Origin: Dastarcus helophoroides
Taxonomy: Eukaryota > Arthropoda > Insecta > Coleoptera > Bothrideridae
Assembly: GCA_028583605.1 (NCBI GenBank)
Contig: CM053328.1
Span: 32,781,578-32,845,577 of the forward strand
Reading direction: 5' to 3'
Length of the DNA stretch: 64,000 nucleotides
Below, piece by piece: positions 22,986 through 36,200 of this stretch (within the stretch, counting starts at the first letter, position 1; every line of letters begins with the position of its first letter). A program made the position numbers and the translations under genes. Under the pieces are notes generated by a model that saw only the letters and a program-made list of their open reading frames with translations, was not told the origin of the DNA and made no database searches.

Positions 22986-24226
22986 TCAAATGTAGGTCTG
23001 ATTAACCCTACCACTATTCAGAAGTCCTTCAAATGTAAGTTGCCATCCTCGGCCTGTATTGTTTGTGCTGGATGAATATACTATCGTTACGCGAGAATTC
23101 GAAAATACTGCAGCTGGTCTCTCCTGGAAAAGACCAGATATGAAATCGCCGCTTAAACAAATCTTTTAAGTACGCACCTCTTTGCAAAATTTGTGGTCGT
23201 TTGAAACGTTTCCTGTATAAGTAATAACATTTATATAATTCGAATCGCAATTTCCTTTTACATCAATATCTAAAAATACAAAATATCAGTTGTGGCTGAT
23301 TTAATATAAAACTAAGCGTTCTGTTGTACCTATAAACCTAACCCCAGCTATTAATCCTACAGGTACTCTTATTTCCCATGTGCATTTGGTATTATTTTTA
23401 AATGCATTGGGGTACAAAGGACTTGCGATTCTTCCGTTTGCGGCGGAAATGTAGCCACCGCAACCCTGGCCATTTTCAGATGAAATATACGTAAAGTCGA
23501 ATTGACTATTCTTATAATGATCGGAAATATTCAAGTTAAATGAAAAAGTGAGAATATTGCCTTTTGAAAATATGGGATTAGGAATTCCGTTACTACAAAT
23601 TTTATGTAACAATGTTCCATTATTTTTATATCCTTCGTACACCTAAAATAAGATAATTTTGTATCATGACAGATAATATTACTCAAACAGAATGGTAGGT
23701 AGCAGTACAATCAGTATTTTATTTAAGCAGTAAAGAAATTAAAGAAATAATTAATTGTTTTTTTTATTAATTCATTATTTCCCAGTTTACCAATGCTATG
23801 AGGTCGACGATATTTTGATGGCTTATAGAGGGATTATTGGAATGTATTTTGGGAAGTTGTGGGAAAGATTTGATGGTGGGGTTTGCCCCTATATTGGAAA
23901 ATGGGTCCATGATGGTTTAATATTCAAATAATTTTGCAACCTTTTAATTTACCATTAAATTTCAAAAACTGTTTTAAAACTTTCAACTGTATTGATAAAA
24001 AACTTCACGACTGATGAAAAATGGTGCAGTCCAAGAGTTACCTCCACATTATGTGTAGCATTTGTCAAGCAACCGTCGAGTGTCCATAGAGTTAACCAAA
24101 TGAAATTAATAAAATAAACAGCAATGCTTCTTCCCACTGGAACTTCTATAGAGAAAGTACAGGATGCGTTCTGTTTTGGGTGTATTGCCACATGCCCACT
24201 AAGTTCGGTATAATTTCTTGTGCAAC
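22986..24226 (-). CDS. Gene 2: CUB-n, CUB-o and C-terminus
   Basis: CUB-n: 24042-24226 (GCTRNYTELSGHVAI ... CTFSIEVPVGRS) and the first part of 23330-23642 (VYEGYKNNGTLLHKIC). CUB-o: the rest of 23330-23642 (GCGGYISAANGRIASPLYP ... CTWEIRVPVG), 23178-23269 (CDSNYINVITY) and the terminal exon 22986-23123, ending GRGWQLTFEGL ... QTYI and TGA at 22986. As in vertebrate cubilin, the protein stops a few residues after the last CUB with no membrane segment or tail. Confidence 0.9.
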
Positions 24227-27200
24227 CTGAAATACCATGTAAACATGATTTGTTTCAGTTTTGTCCAATAAAGTACAAGTATGGTAAATAAGTGAACGTT
24301 GTTATAGAAGATCGAGTTAATTTAAATATCGTCATCGTCGTGGAAAATTCTTATACGTGCTGAAATTTAAATTTTACAGGAGAGGTGAAAAACATATTTG
24401 TTTGTAAAGGAATATATATTAGATCCCCATTAGATTACGAAAAAACCTGTTTTTATAAAAAGGTACACGGAAGATTTTTCAAAAGCAGAGACGCTCTCCA
24501 TTGCTATCCACGATCTCGTATTGGCAGACCGCCGATTGAAGATACGCGAGATACCTAAGACAGTAGGCATCTCAAAAGATTGCGTGGGTCATATCCTGGA
24601 TGAAATTTTGGGCATGAGAAAGCAGTCGACGCGATGGGAGCCTCGTTTGCCCACTCCGGACAACGAGCGCAATTGTGAGACCAATTTAGAACTGTTTAAG
24701 CGCAATCCGAAGGAGTTTCTGTGTCGTTTCGTGACCTTCGACGAAGCATGGATCCACTGAAACACGTCAGAGAACAAGATACAGTTGAAACAGTGGACTT
24801 CATCCGGTGAACGTGCTCCGAAGAAGGCGAAAACTGTCCTATCGGCCGGAAAAATGATGGCCACCGTTTTCTGGAATTCACAAGGTGTGATCTACATCAA
24901 CTACCCGGAGAAGAGTAAAACGATCACAGGACTGTACTATACCGAATTATTGGGCCGATTGGATGCCAAACTGCAGAAAAAACAGCCCCATTTGGCGAAG
25001 AAAAAGTGCTATTCCACCATGACAACGTACCGGCTCACACCTCCGCCCTCGCCATGGCCAAATCGATCAAATTGGGCTACGAACTGCTGCCCCATCCACC
25101 GTATTTTCCAAATTTGGCCCCGTGTGACTTCTATTTATTTCCAAACTGGAAAAGTCACTCGTCGGGCAGAAATTTGAGCCGAATGAGGTCATTGCCGCCA
25201 TGGAGGCCTACTTTGCAGAGCTCAGGAAAACGTATTTTTCAGACGGGTTAAAGAAGTTGGATCAAGTGTATCGAGTTAAAAGGAGACTACGTTAAGAAAC
25301 AAATCGCCACTTTTTCAAAATTTTCGTTTTTTTTTTTAGGTCAAGTACTTATCGGACCACCCTCGTATAAAATTTACATTTCAGCACATAAAAGATTTTC
25401 CCACGGCTACGAGGATCTATTTATTAAACAAACCCGCTGTGTGATATTCCAGTTTAAAGCCTTTTCCTCTGGATAAACTCGTCGATTTACTGATAAAGGT
25501 TATTGCCAAATTCGATGATTTGGAATAGAAATAAAAAGGATGGTCCATCTTTCCACAAAATTGGTGATTCTTTTCGCTTAAACTATAAGGCTGAAAAACA
25601 GATGACAGTAACCGCAAACTCGTCCCTCTATTCTTTATACCATACCTGTGAATTATCCGCTTTTTCCTTTGGAAGAATTATGGATCTGCGGTTCTGAAAA
25701 TAAAAACGTTTCAAATACAGTTCTACACAAAGAGGAATGTTTTATTTTTATTAAGTCTAGCCATTGTTCATTCAATCTAAATATTTATAAGTCTTCCAAA
25801 TACTTTTGACAGATCGATAAATTTTTTTCATATGCTTAAACCACAATTTTAATTTTGGTTTTTTTTAATTTTTGCTATCTAAGTTGTTTACTACTTTTAA
25901 ACCCATCAGAGGTTTATTTTGTTGTCATAAAGCAAAAGCATTAACCCCACAATTAATACGATACTTTCTTTAGAAAGTAAAAATTTCCAAAAAGTGCTTC
26001 TAGTCTACGCAGAATTTCGGAGGGATTTACACCTTCAATGGCAAGAGATTTAATAATAATGCGCTGCGCAACGTGCGGACGAACCTCTTGATCACTTATT
26101 ATATTTATAACTGACGAAGGGCCAGAACGGAATTCGTTTGAGCGCAAGCGGTCACGTGATATCCCCACCTAACGTGTCCAAGTGTATGCGCACACTCCCG
26201 ACGCCCTCATGGCTACATGATAGATATTCCATTTTGAACCATTGGAGGTCACCAAACTTTGCTATATCGTATACACAACAGCCATAAGCGTAGTTAGAAT
26301 AGGGCGCTTGCCCCCTCCCCTGGCTCATGCACCTATACGAAAATGCATATTCAACTGAGGATATTTAAAAAAATATATATTTCTCTTCTTTTTCAAAATT
26401 CGACCTTTTTAACAAAATTTTAATTTTGCTTTTGGAATTTCAAAAATTGAAATACAGAACTTGTCCCCTGAAACCAAGAAAGATTAAAAAACCTAAGAAA
26501 GGTTTGCTCCCTTTGTTGTGGTTTTTAATCTTTCTTGGTTTTAGGGGACAAGTTCTGTATTTCAATTTTTGAAGATAACCAAGGACCAGTCCGTTCCACC
26601 AAATTTGAAATTTCAAATTTATTCTTTTCTATTTTTTTTATCAGAATCCGACTTTCTTAAAATTTCGAATTTTTATCCCAAACTTCATCGTTTTTTTTTT
26701 GGAAATTTTACCATTTCACGATATTTGTTTTTTTTCGAAAATTTTAACTTTTTTTTTATTTTTTGCAGTTTGACTTGTTTATCACGATTTATCTTTTTCT
26801 TCGAAGTTTGGTTTATCTTTTGATAAAAACTGAAAATATTTATCTGGAAATTTTGGTAATGAATTTTTGAAATCTTAGAGTTGGACAGAGAGAGACAGTA
26901 TGTCTGCCTCTGATTTAAGCAGTCAAGAGAAAATTCCGAAAATTCCATTTTCTCTCAAAATTCGTCCTTTTGCCAAAAATTCGATAAAATTTAACCCTCT
27001 CTAGGCAATTTCGAGTGTTTGCTAGATTTAGAGCTTTTTTTCGAAACTGCTATCTTTTTCTACAACTTCCGATTTTTTAATTTGTTTTTATTTTTCAAAA
27101 TACCTAAGAAAAATCGAAATTGTCAGAAATACAAAACGAATTTAAAAAAATCGGAACTACGATATTTTTCTCAAAATCCATCTCTTTTCGAAAATTTGAA

Positions 27201-30200
27201 ATTTATCTTAAAATCGGCTCCTGTACGTTCCTCGAAATCTAAATATTTTTTACTGAAATTCGGCTTTTTTTTTAAATTTTGATTTTTTTATGAACATTCG
27301 TTTTTGCACAAACGACTATTCTCCAAATTGTACCTTTCTCCTAAGATTTGTCTTCAGAAACTTTTGATCTTTTTCTTCATTTCGTAGTTTTCTCGAAATT
27401 ACGACTACTTTCCCGAGATTTAGTTTTGTTTTTTTTTTCGAAATTCAGTTATTTTTATTAACATTGGATTTTTCAGAAGATTTGATTTTTTTAGAACTTG
27501 AAATTTCAGAAATTTTGCCTGGTTTTGCAGATTGCTTTTTTCTCGATAATTTTAATTTTATCTGAAAATTCCATATTTAATTTTTCTGGAAACTTCGAGC
27601 TGTTCCCTTAAAATTAGTTTAAATTTGTATTTTTAGAAACTTCGACTATTCTCAAAGTTCTACGTTTTTTGACTTTTTTTCAAAAATCATTGTGTCTGAC
27701 AATACACTTTGTCTTTTATTTTAAATTTCGATTTTTTTCAGGTTTAACTCCAGAAATTTTGACTTGTATATCAAAATTCGCCTTATTTTCGAAATTTCGA
27801 CATTTATTTCAAAATGCGATGTTTTAGTTCGATTTGTCGATTTTTCCTCGAAATTGGTTTTTTCTTAAAATTCTATTTTTTCTAAGTTCGTCTGTTTTCT
27901 CGGCATCAAAATATAAAAATGTTCAGTTAAATAATTTTGTAAAATTTCTAAAAGGAAATTGCTTGCATATTCAATTTCTTAGCTAAAATTTAAATATTAT
28001 GTCAACATTGGAATAACGAAGTAAAAATGTCAAGGAAAATGTTAACATTCGACAACTTTCGAAAAATTGCGACTTTTCACAACTTCCGTCGATATTTTGG
28101 CATTTTTCAAATTTTCAACATTTTTCGATTCTTTCCTGAAGGTTGAGTTGTTATTTTAGATTTAGTTTTCTAAAAATTCCGATTTTCCCAAAATTGGATT
28201 TTTTTCTCGAAAGTCGCCTTTAAAGTTATGACTTTGTTCGTAAAAATTCAACTTTTTTCTCTCAAAATTGAACTCTCTCTTGCAAATTTTGAATTTTCTT
28301 TTAAAAATGTTCATCCTTTTTACCATTTTACTGTATTTTTTAAAAATCATTATTTATTTTTGCAATCCATTTTTTGGCTTTTTCTGATATTTTTTTTAAT
28401 TAAAAGTTCCCAAGAATTTCATGTTTCTTGTATTTCAAAATGCGATGTTTCTGGAAATCTCTGGGACATTTTCTTGAAATTTCGAATTTTTTAAAATCCT
28501 TGTATTTCAATTTTTGAAGATAACCAAGGACCAGTCCGTTCCACAAGAAAAAATCTTTATTGTTCCAAAATAGGCCCAACATTTTATTAAAAATCTAAAT
28601 ATTCTGAGGATAAACTTTTTTGAAAGCTTCGAAAAAAAGATTTGCTAGGAATTTTCAAGATTACGACAATATTGAAATAAGAAGAAGGGACTGATTTTTT
28701 TTCTCTAACTTAGAGTTACAATTAATTTGGCAATTGCCACTTATTAAGAAAATTCGATATTTAAATATTTTGTTTTTTTTTCTTGGAAATTTCGACACTT
28801 TTCGAAGTTTCCCGAAAAGTTCGGTTTTTATTTGAGATTCGATTTTCTGATTGGTTTTTCAAAGATAATGTGAAAATTTGATCCCCTAGTTCATGTAGTT
28901 ACGAGAAAATATATCCAACCAGAAGGTTTTCCGGTTTTCTTTTTTTTTCAAAATGATTATTGTCTCCTTGAACGAAATCCTGCCTACACCCATGACAATA
29001 GCCACTATCTAAAACCACAGTCGATAAAAGTGTCAACCATTTGTGAACTGTTATTGTCCCTAAACTTAAAAATTATGTATCTTCTCTCACCAGTGGCGTA
29101 CCTAGTGCGGGGGGGGGGTGATCCGTTCTGGACTACACATACATTTTAGAGCATGGTTTTGTTAAATTCAATAAATTTTTGGGAACTTATTTTTATTCAT
29201 GCGATCATAATCGAAAATTTAGAAAATAGGGTGATAATTTCCAAAAAGGTTAACAGGTCGGCATTTTTGGCTGTTTATAATAAGAATTCTAAAAAATAAA
29301 TGCTACTAATAATTTGTTATTTACAATGGTGTAGAATCGAGGAAAATAATTTAACTTAAACTCTAAATTTAAACTTGGTGTTTTGAAAAAATAAAAAACA
29401 ATCCAAATTTCCAGTGAAAATTGAAAATTTCAAAAATATATACTTCTGCAAATTTGATTTCCAGAAAACATAAAAGTATAGAAGTTCGTTTATGTTTTTT
29501 TTAATTGATAAATAAAAACTATAAAAAATTAAGGTTAATTTTGATCGCAAATTAGGGATCGCCACCAAATCATGGTGAAAAACAACTGCCCCCATATAAA
29601 GTAAATAACCAATGAAATAACTAACACTTTCGTTAAACTTACCAAGAGATGGTGCGAGTATGCATAATACTCCATTCGATCGTTGAAAAGGTATTCATCT
29701 TCGAGATCCTGAAAGAAGGGGTCATTTAGAAAAAAACACTTTCACTCTTTTGTTTGCACTCGACTAAAGTAAATAATAAAAAAATGAATTAAAACTTTAC
29801 CAAGTAGCTGGGTGATGGATTTGACCATGGGCTATAAGAATCCTTAAAGTAGAAAAACTGATTTAGAAACCTGTCTGCTTTAACAGGATCTTCTATTTTA
29901 AAAATCTAAAGGCCAGTGCACCCTAGAAGAAAAATCACGCGAGTGTCTATAGACCAATTGACGATTTTATCTCTAGGCAGTTCCGAACAAACCTTAAGAT
30001 GGTCTAAGGATTTTGTCACGCGTTCAGATCTCACAGTTAAGGTAAAATAGTTCCTGAGCTATCATTACAAGTGGGACAGCAACTTATGGAATTGCGGCTT
30101 GTCTACAGGAAGTTGTAACCCAAGAGATTTTTTCCCATTTGTCTAGAGACTATAGACAACCGCAGAAATTTAAATATAAATCTTGTCCCCTGAAATCAAA

Positions 30201-33200
30201 AAAGATTAAAAAACACAACAAAGGTTGCTCTAACGCGTTTCGATAGCCAAGCTATCTTCTTCAGGGAGATACTTAGTATCTCTCTGAAGATGATAGCTTG
30301 GCTTTCGAAACGCATTAGAGCAACCTTTGTTGTGTTTTTTAATCTTTCTTGGTTCCAGGGAACAAGATTTGTATTTCAATTTTTAAAGATAACCAAGGAC
30401 CAGTCCGTTTCACCAAAAAGAAAAAAACAACCACAGAACTTAGGCACGAGTTCTGTCTAAGAGTTTATACCAGCCATAACGACATACCTGAATATAACAC
30501 GCTAGGAATTAATGTGTAAACCAATTTCTTGTTAAACTATTTTAAATATTTATTATTAAACGTTTTTTTTATAATTGCCTGAAATCAACATGCATTGTGT
30601 CATACTATTGCTGAACTAAGTATCAGTTACCTTCTAAAACGTAAAATAACGTTAATTAGAAAAAATATAAATTGTTAACGCTCAATCAAATAAAAAACTA
30701 ACCCTTGTTTTGTATCAAAAAAGACTCGATATACTACACCATGACATACTCGGAAGATGTCTTTTATTAGCAAAAAATTTGCAAAACCGAGCTGACAAAT
30801 TCTTCTGAGATTTATAAGAAACGAGGTTTATTAAAAAAATTCTGTTTACTACCACAACGCTTATAGTTAACTTCTAACGTACCTCAAAGTCAGTAACTTC
30901 TATTTTGTCATTTTGGCAGTTATTCTCCTCGATATGTTTACCATTTTCTTCCGATAAATCGAATTGGATAAACTTTAGAGCAATGTGCGAATCCTCATTA
31001 GGTTCTTTAATAATCCATCTGCATTTTGTGTTTTCTGGATATACTGCAGGAAAATTGGGAGAAGTTATTACCTGTATGGAATCGGTCGCCTCAATAACAG
31101 TTTTTCCGCATGGTGCTAAAAGTTATATTTTAGCATTGTTTTTTTAAGGGTATCATGTAAATCTTACAAGGAACAGGTGTCACAGTTGCTTCAAAATAAT
31201 TCTGAGCGGAGGCTGAATGATAATGCAAGTAACCATATCTCCAAGAGGTCATAAATGTCCTATTTAAAGTTACATTTCCTGTCATATTACATATTTGCTC
31301 TATTAAATCATTGGAACTTCGCAAGCCATCGCGTAACTGTCAAATTTATTATTTAAAAATTTCGTTGGTGATAATTTCATATCTTACTTACACTGAGATA
31401 ACTACAGGAGCAAGTTTTAGATCCAAACTTGTAACTAGCACAATTTGCTTGTAAATTAAGTTTATTAAATTCAAATTTAATTGTATAATCTTCAGGTACG
31501 ACAAACGAATATGAGCATTCAACTTCATCGAAATTTGTTGGTGGTGACACACGTATGGTCTTAGTGAGATTATGCAAACCACCACATGCTAAAAAATTAA
31601 TTTTATAAAATTCACTTGTCGCCATGTTAGGAAAGATCAAAGGCAAAGAAGTAATATATTTTAATTTTTAATCTATTGTAACGCAATGTAAATAGATAGT
31701 AAGAATTTAGTGCGTAAGAAAAGTTTCTAGAAAAATCTGATAAGGGTAAAGCGGCCGCGATAACAAAACCAACGGCAGATAAGCGTTCCAGAAATTTCGG
31801 CAAACGATAAGCCTTATCTGCGTGATTTTTCTAGAACCTGGGAGCCAAAACTATATAAGGCGGTCAGCTTTCCATCGAAGTCAGTCAGTTAATCAATGTA
31901 GTTAGGAAGTTAGTAGGTAGAAGTGAATTAAACAGTGTTAGTTGCAGTTGTAGTATTCTTAGATTGGTTTGGAAATAAAGTAGTATAATTCACACGTGGC
32001 AATCAATTAGAACCCATAGCCCGCAACAACTGGTGTCAGAAGCGAAATAATTTGTGGAATGTGTTTATTACTCGGAGAAATTAGTGTCAGGTGTTCCGCA
32101 GTTAACTTTATCTCGGACGTTATAAACTGTTAAATAGTTTATACGGGGCGCGTCAGGAGAAATCCTAAACATTCTAAAACGCTTTATGGAAACGAGATAA
32201 AAATCGGTTAAAATGGAACAACAATTACAAGCGATATTAGCAATGATAAAAGACAACAAAGAATAAGACGAAGAACGAAGACAACAAGAAAAAGAACAAG
32301 AGGAAGAACGAAGAAAACAAAAAAAAGTGGATATTGGCAAGTAAGCATAGAACCCGATGACAAAGAGAAGATGGCCTTTTCTCATATAGGAGTGGATTAT
32401 ATCAGTTCACGGTTATGCCTTTTGAACTATGCAACGCACCGGCTACTTTCGAACGTCTAATGGAACTGGTACTTCGAGGACTCACTTGGAAAACCTTGCC
32501 TGGTTTACTTAGATGACGTCATGGTGATGGGCAAGAGCTTTAAAGAACATCTGAAAAATCTTCAAGAAGTCTTCGACAAAAAAAAGCAAGCTAACTTAAA
32601 GCTGAATCCAAAGAAGTGCTCTTTGTTCCAAAGGAAAGTTGAATTCTTGGGCCACACTGTATCAGCCGCAGGAGTAGAAACAAATATCAGCAAAACTGGA
32701 GCAATCCGTGACTGGCCAAGACCCAAATATCAACATGAATTGAGGAGTTTCCTGGGGTTATGCACCTATTATAGAAGATTTATGAAAGGTTTTGTCAACA
32801 TCGCTGCGCCGTTACACCCATTAACGGAAGGAAGAGCACCTTATGTCTGGACACCCGATTGTGATATCGATTTTCGAAAACTGAAGTCTGCCTTGTGTGT
32901 GCACAAGCCCTATCTTGGTTTATCCTCAGCATAATGGGAAGTTTGTGTTAGACACTGATGTCAGCAAAGTCGGCATTGGGGCTGCGTTGTCCCAAGTTCA
33001 AGGTGGTGAAGAAAGAGTTATCGAATATTACAGCAAGATCCTGACGAAGCCAGAGAGGAACTTTTGCACCACCAGGAAGGAACTTCTTGCGATAGTGAAG
33101 GCCGTGGAACACTTTCACAAGTACTTGTATGGGCAAGAATTCCTCATCAGGACAATCATTTGGTGCTTTCCTGGTTACTCCGAATAAAGAACGCAGAGGG

Positions 33201-36200
33201 GCAGGCGGCTAGATGGTTAAAAAGGCTTTAGCAGTATCACTTTAAGGTGCATTATCGACCGGGACGACAGCATAACAACGCTGACGCTCTGTCCAAAAGA
33301 CCTTGTGGGGATTGCAAACACTGCAGATGAGTTGAGGATCATAAAGACATGCTGGATATAAGGGTCACGTCTGTCCAGCCAGAAGACGGATGGACTGTTG
33401 AAAGTCTTCGTGAGCTACAGACGAGCGACTTTGATATTGGACCCAAATTGGAATGGAAAGAAGCTGGAGATAGACCTGAATAGCAAGAGGTTTCCGACAG
33501 AAGTCCAGCTCTTAAGAATTTGTGGGCATCATGGAAATCCCTCCAGGTAGAGGACGGGGTGCTGAAGAGGGCATGGGAAAGCGTGTCAACTTGCAGTTGG
33601 TGGTGCCTCAGGAGAAGATTCCACAGGTCTTGTGGGAGATGCACACTGGGACCTCTGGTAGACATCTAGGGATGAACAAAACCCTGGAGAAGGTTCGGAA
33701 ACGGTTTTATTGGGTTAACTGCAGGAAGGACGTCGAGCGGTGGTGTCGGAAATGTGTCACCTGCGCTGCATCCAAAGAGTCCCCGTACAAGAACCAAAGG
33801 GGCCCTGAAGCAATATAATGTGGGACTCCATTTGAAAGAATTGCAATCGATGTGGCAGGACCATTTCCAGCATTAGACAATGGGAACAAGTACATCCTGG
33901 TAGCCATGGATTATTTCAGTAAATGGTCTGAAGCTTATGCCATCCCAAACCAAGCAGCTACCACAGTCGCAAGGGTTCTTGTAGACAACTTCATCTGTCG
34001 ATTTGGTGTTCCCTTGGAACTGCACTCGGACCAAGGAAGGAACTTCGAATCAGGGGTCTTCCAAGAGGTGTGTCGTCTTCTTGGAATAAAGAAAACTCAA
34101 ACGACACCTCTTCATCCACGGTCTGATGGAATGGTGGAAAGGTTTAGCAAGACTTTGGAAGAATATCTTTCAAAGGTCGTTTCCAAGCATCAGACAGACT
34201 GGGATCGACATCTATCACTGTTTCTAATGGCCTATCGCTCGGCAACTCATTAAACAACGGGTCAGACTTCGGTAAAAGTGGTCTTCGGGAGGGAACTGCG
34301 GCTTCCGTGTGACTTGGTGTTTTGGTACACGAAGGGAGACCCAGAAAGAGACGATGGGTTTCGTAGACGATTTAAGGGAAATGATATTGCAGACGCATTG
34401 CCTGGTGCGGACGAAGATCAACTTGGCGACGGACCGGATGAGGACAAGGTATGACGTGAATGCCAACCATGGTGGTTTTAGTGAGGACGAATTGGTATGG
34501 CTATACAACCCTCAGCGAAAAAAAGGAGTTTCACCGAAGTTTACGCCATTTTGGCAAGGGCCGTACAAAGTGCTGAAGTGGATCAATGACTTGGTATACA
34601 GGATCCAGCGTAGCCCCAGGAGTAAAATGAAAGTGGTACACCTGAACAGACTGTGCAAATATAGTGGCGAAGTGACTGATTGGAACCTATCATTCTTAAG
34701 GGGGAAGCAGTGTAACGCAATGTAAATAGATAGAATAGAACTTAGTGCATAAGAAAAGTTTCTAGAAAGATCTGATACGGGGAAAGCTGCCGCGATAACG
34801 AAACAAACAGCAGATGAGCGTTCCAGAAATTTCGGCAAACGATAAGCTTTATCTGCGTGATTTTTATGGAACCTGGGAGCCAAAACTATATAAGGCGGTC
34901 AGCTTTCCCTCGAAGTCAGTCAGTTAATCAATGTAGTTAGTGAGTTGGTAGTTAGGAGTGAATTAAACAGTGCTAGTTGCAGTTGTAGTATTCTTAGTTT
35001 GGTTTGGAAATAAAGTGGTATAATTCACAAGTGGCAATCAATTCGAACCGATAGCCCGCAACAGTATTCAAATCGAGATTAGTCATTTGTCATTTAAAGT
35101 GCTCTGCCTTTAAATCCAAAAAAATCGTATTTGCTCTTTTTTCGCCATCAGCTTCCCCATTCATAAAAGACACGATATGCCACTAGATTTAGTGCAAATT
35201 GAAAACCAGAGACACTACTGCAAATTATCAGCTAATGGAAAACATATTCTTAAGTTGCTTAGGTTCCTCGTCCACGGAACTACTGGTTCTGAGTAAAAGG
35301 TTTAATGACAAAATCTTTTAATGGTTGCCTATTCTGTTCTCGTACAGTAAGAGAAGCAAAAATGGGTAATTTGAAATCATGTTATCAGCGTAGTTATTTT
35401 GTATCATTACTACTATCGAAGATATACATAAACATCTATCGGTTCATCCATATACAGAATAGAATACCAATTGCAGATGGTTTGTTATAATTCTGGAACT
35501 GCAAAAAAATGACGACAGCTTAGCTTCTTTTCCAACTTTACTACATGCTGCTTCTGTAATACTTTTTTTGGGATACTGCGACAATTTGTAATTCCAGAAA
35601 CAATGGAAATTTTCCATTTTTTAAACAAATTTCATGTTAAAATCTTGGCCAAAACTAAACACTTTACCGAAGATACTTCTAAGCGTCTGACAGTCACAGT
35701 CCACGAACTTAATCCATGTACTGTGTACGAGGGTTGCCTTTTATGTTTCGGGATTTGGCAACCCTAGTGTTGCAATCTGGCAACTGATAGCTCTATCGTA
35801 AAGTTGAACATTTTTGAGGTTATACGTACTCAGAACGTTTTGATATACGAGCCCTATTTGTGTTGTTAACAGTAACTTAAAGATTCATCTCGGCCCAAAA
35901 ATGGAATTAAATCGTGAACATTTTCGTGCGATTATTTTTTACAACTTTCGACGTGGATTAACTCAGCAACAGTGCATGGATGAATTTAATTCAATTTTTG
36001 GCGATGAAGCTCCATCAAGGACCAGTGTTTATCGATAGTATGGTGAATTCAATCGTGGTCGTAGTTCACTCCAAGACGAATTTCGTGAAGGTCGTTCAAA
36101 ATCAGTTGTTGTTCCGAAAACCATTGATACTGTGCGCGAACAGATATATTGCAAGATCGTCATGTGACCTATCGTGAGATTGAGACAACCTTAGGCATTA

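Larger units (their letters stand above)
26282..28990. mobile_element. AT-rich nonautonomous element, copy 1
   Basis: About 2.7 kb of degenerate sequence made of repeated words such as TTTTTCGAAATTTCGA and TTTTTCTCGAAA. Left end CATAAGCGTAGTTAGAATAG, right end (complement) CATGGGTGTAGGCAGGATTT: a loose inverted pair. Just inside the left end, GGGCGCTTGCCCCCTCCCCT and GGCTCATGCA recur at 44661 and 45122, so the AT-rich blocks in this window are one family. The short open frames inside are compositional artefacts. Contains family-A palindromes at 26450 and 28497. Confidence 0.55.
31677..35063 (+). mobile_element. Internally deleted Ty3/gypsy LTR retrotransposon
   Basis: In the gene 2 intron 31589-37187, antisense to the gene. 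Two LTRs (31677-32028 and 34711-35063), a primer-binding site just inside the left LTR and a purine tract just before the right one. The 2.7-kb interior goes from the start of gag almost directly into the middle of the reverse transcriptase, so most of gag, all of protease and the RT N-terminus are gone. RT, RNase H and integrase follow with frameshifts and stops. No env-like frame. The LTRs differ by roughly 30 positions (8-9%), so the insertion is old. Flanks CTAT and GTAT do not make a clean duplication. Confidence 0.92.

Noticed and set aside
26569..26823. Phenylalanine-rich open frames in the AT-rich blocks (also 44684-44953, 28228-28494, 41341-41625)
   Set aside because: Composition effect of TTT-rich repeats; no domain, splice context or codon pattern.
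32068..32385. 105-codon minus-strand frame rich in serine and cysteine
   Set aside because: Antisense of the gypsy leader and gag start, a repetitive purine-rich stretch.
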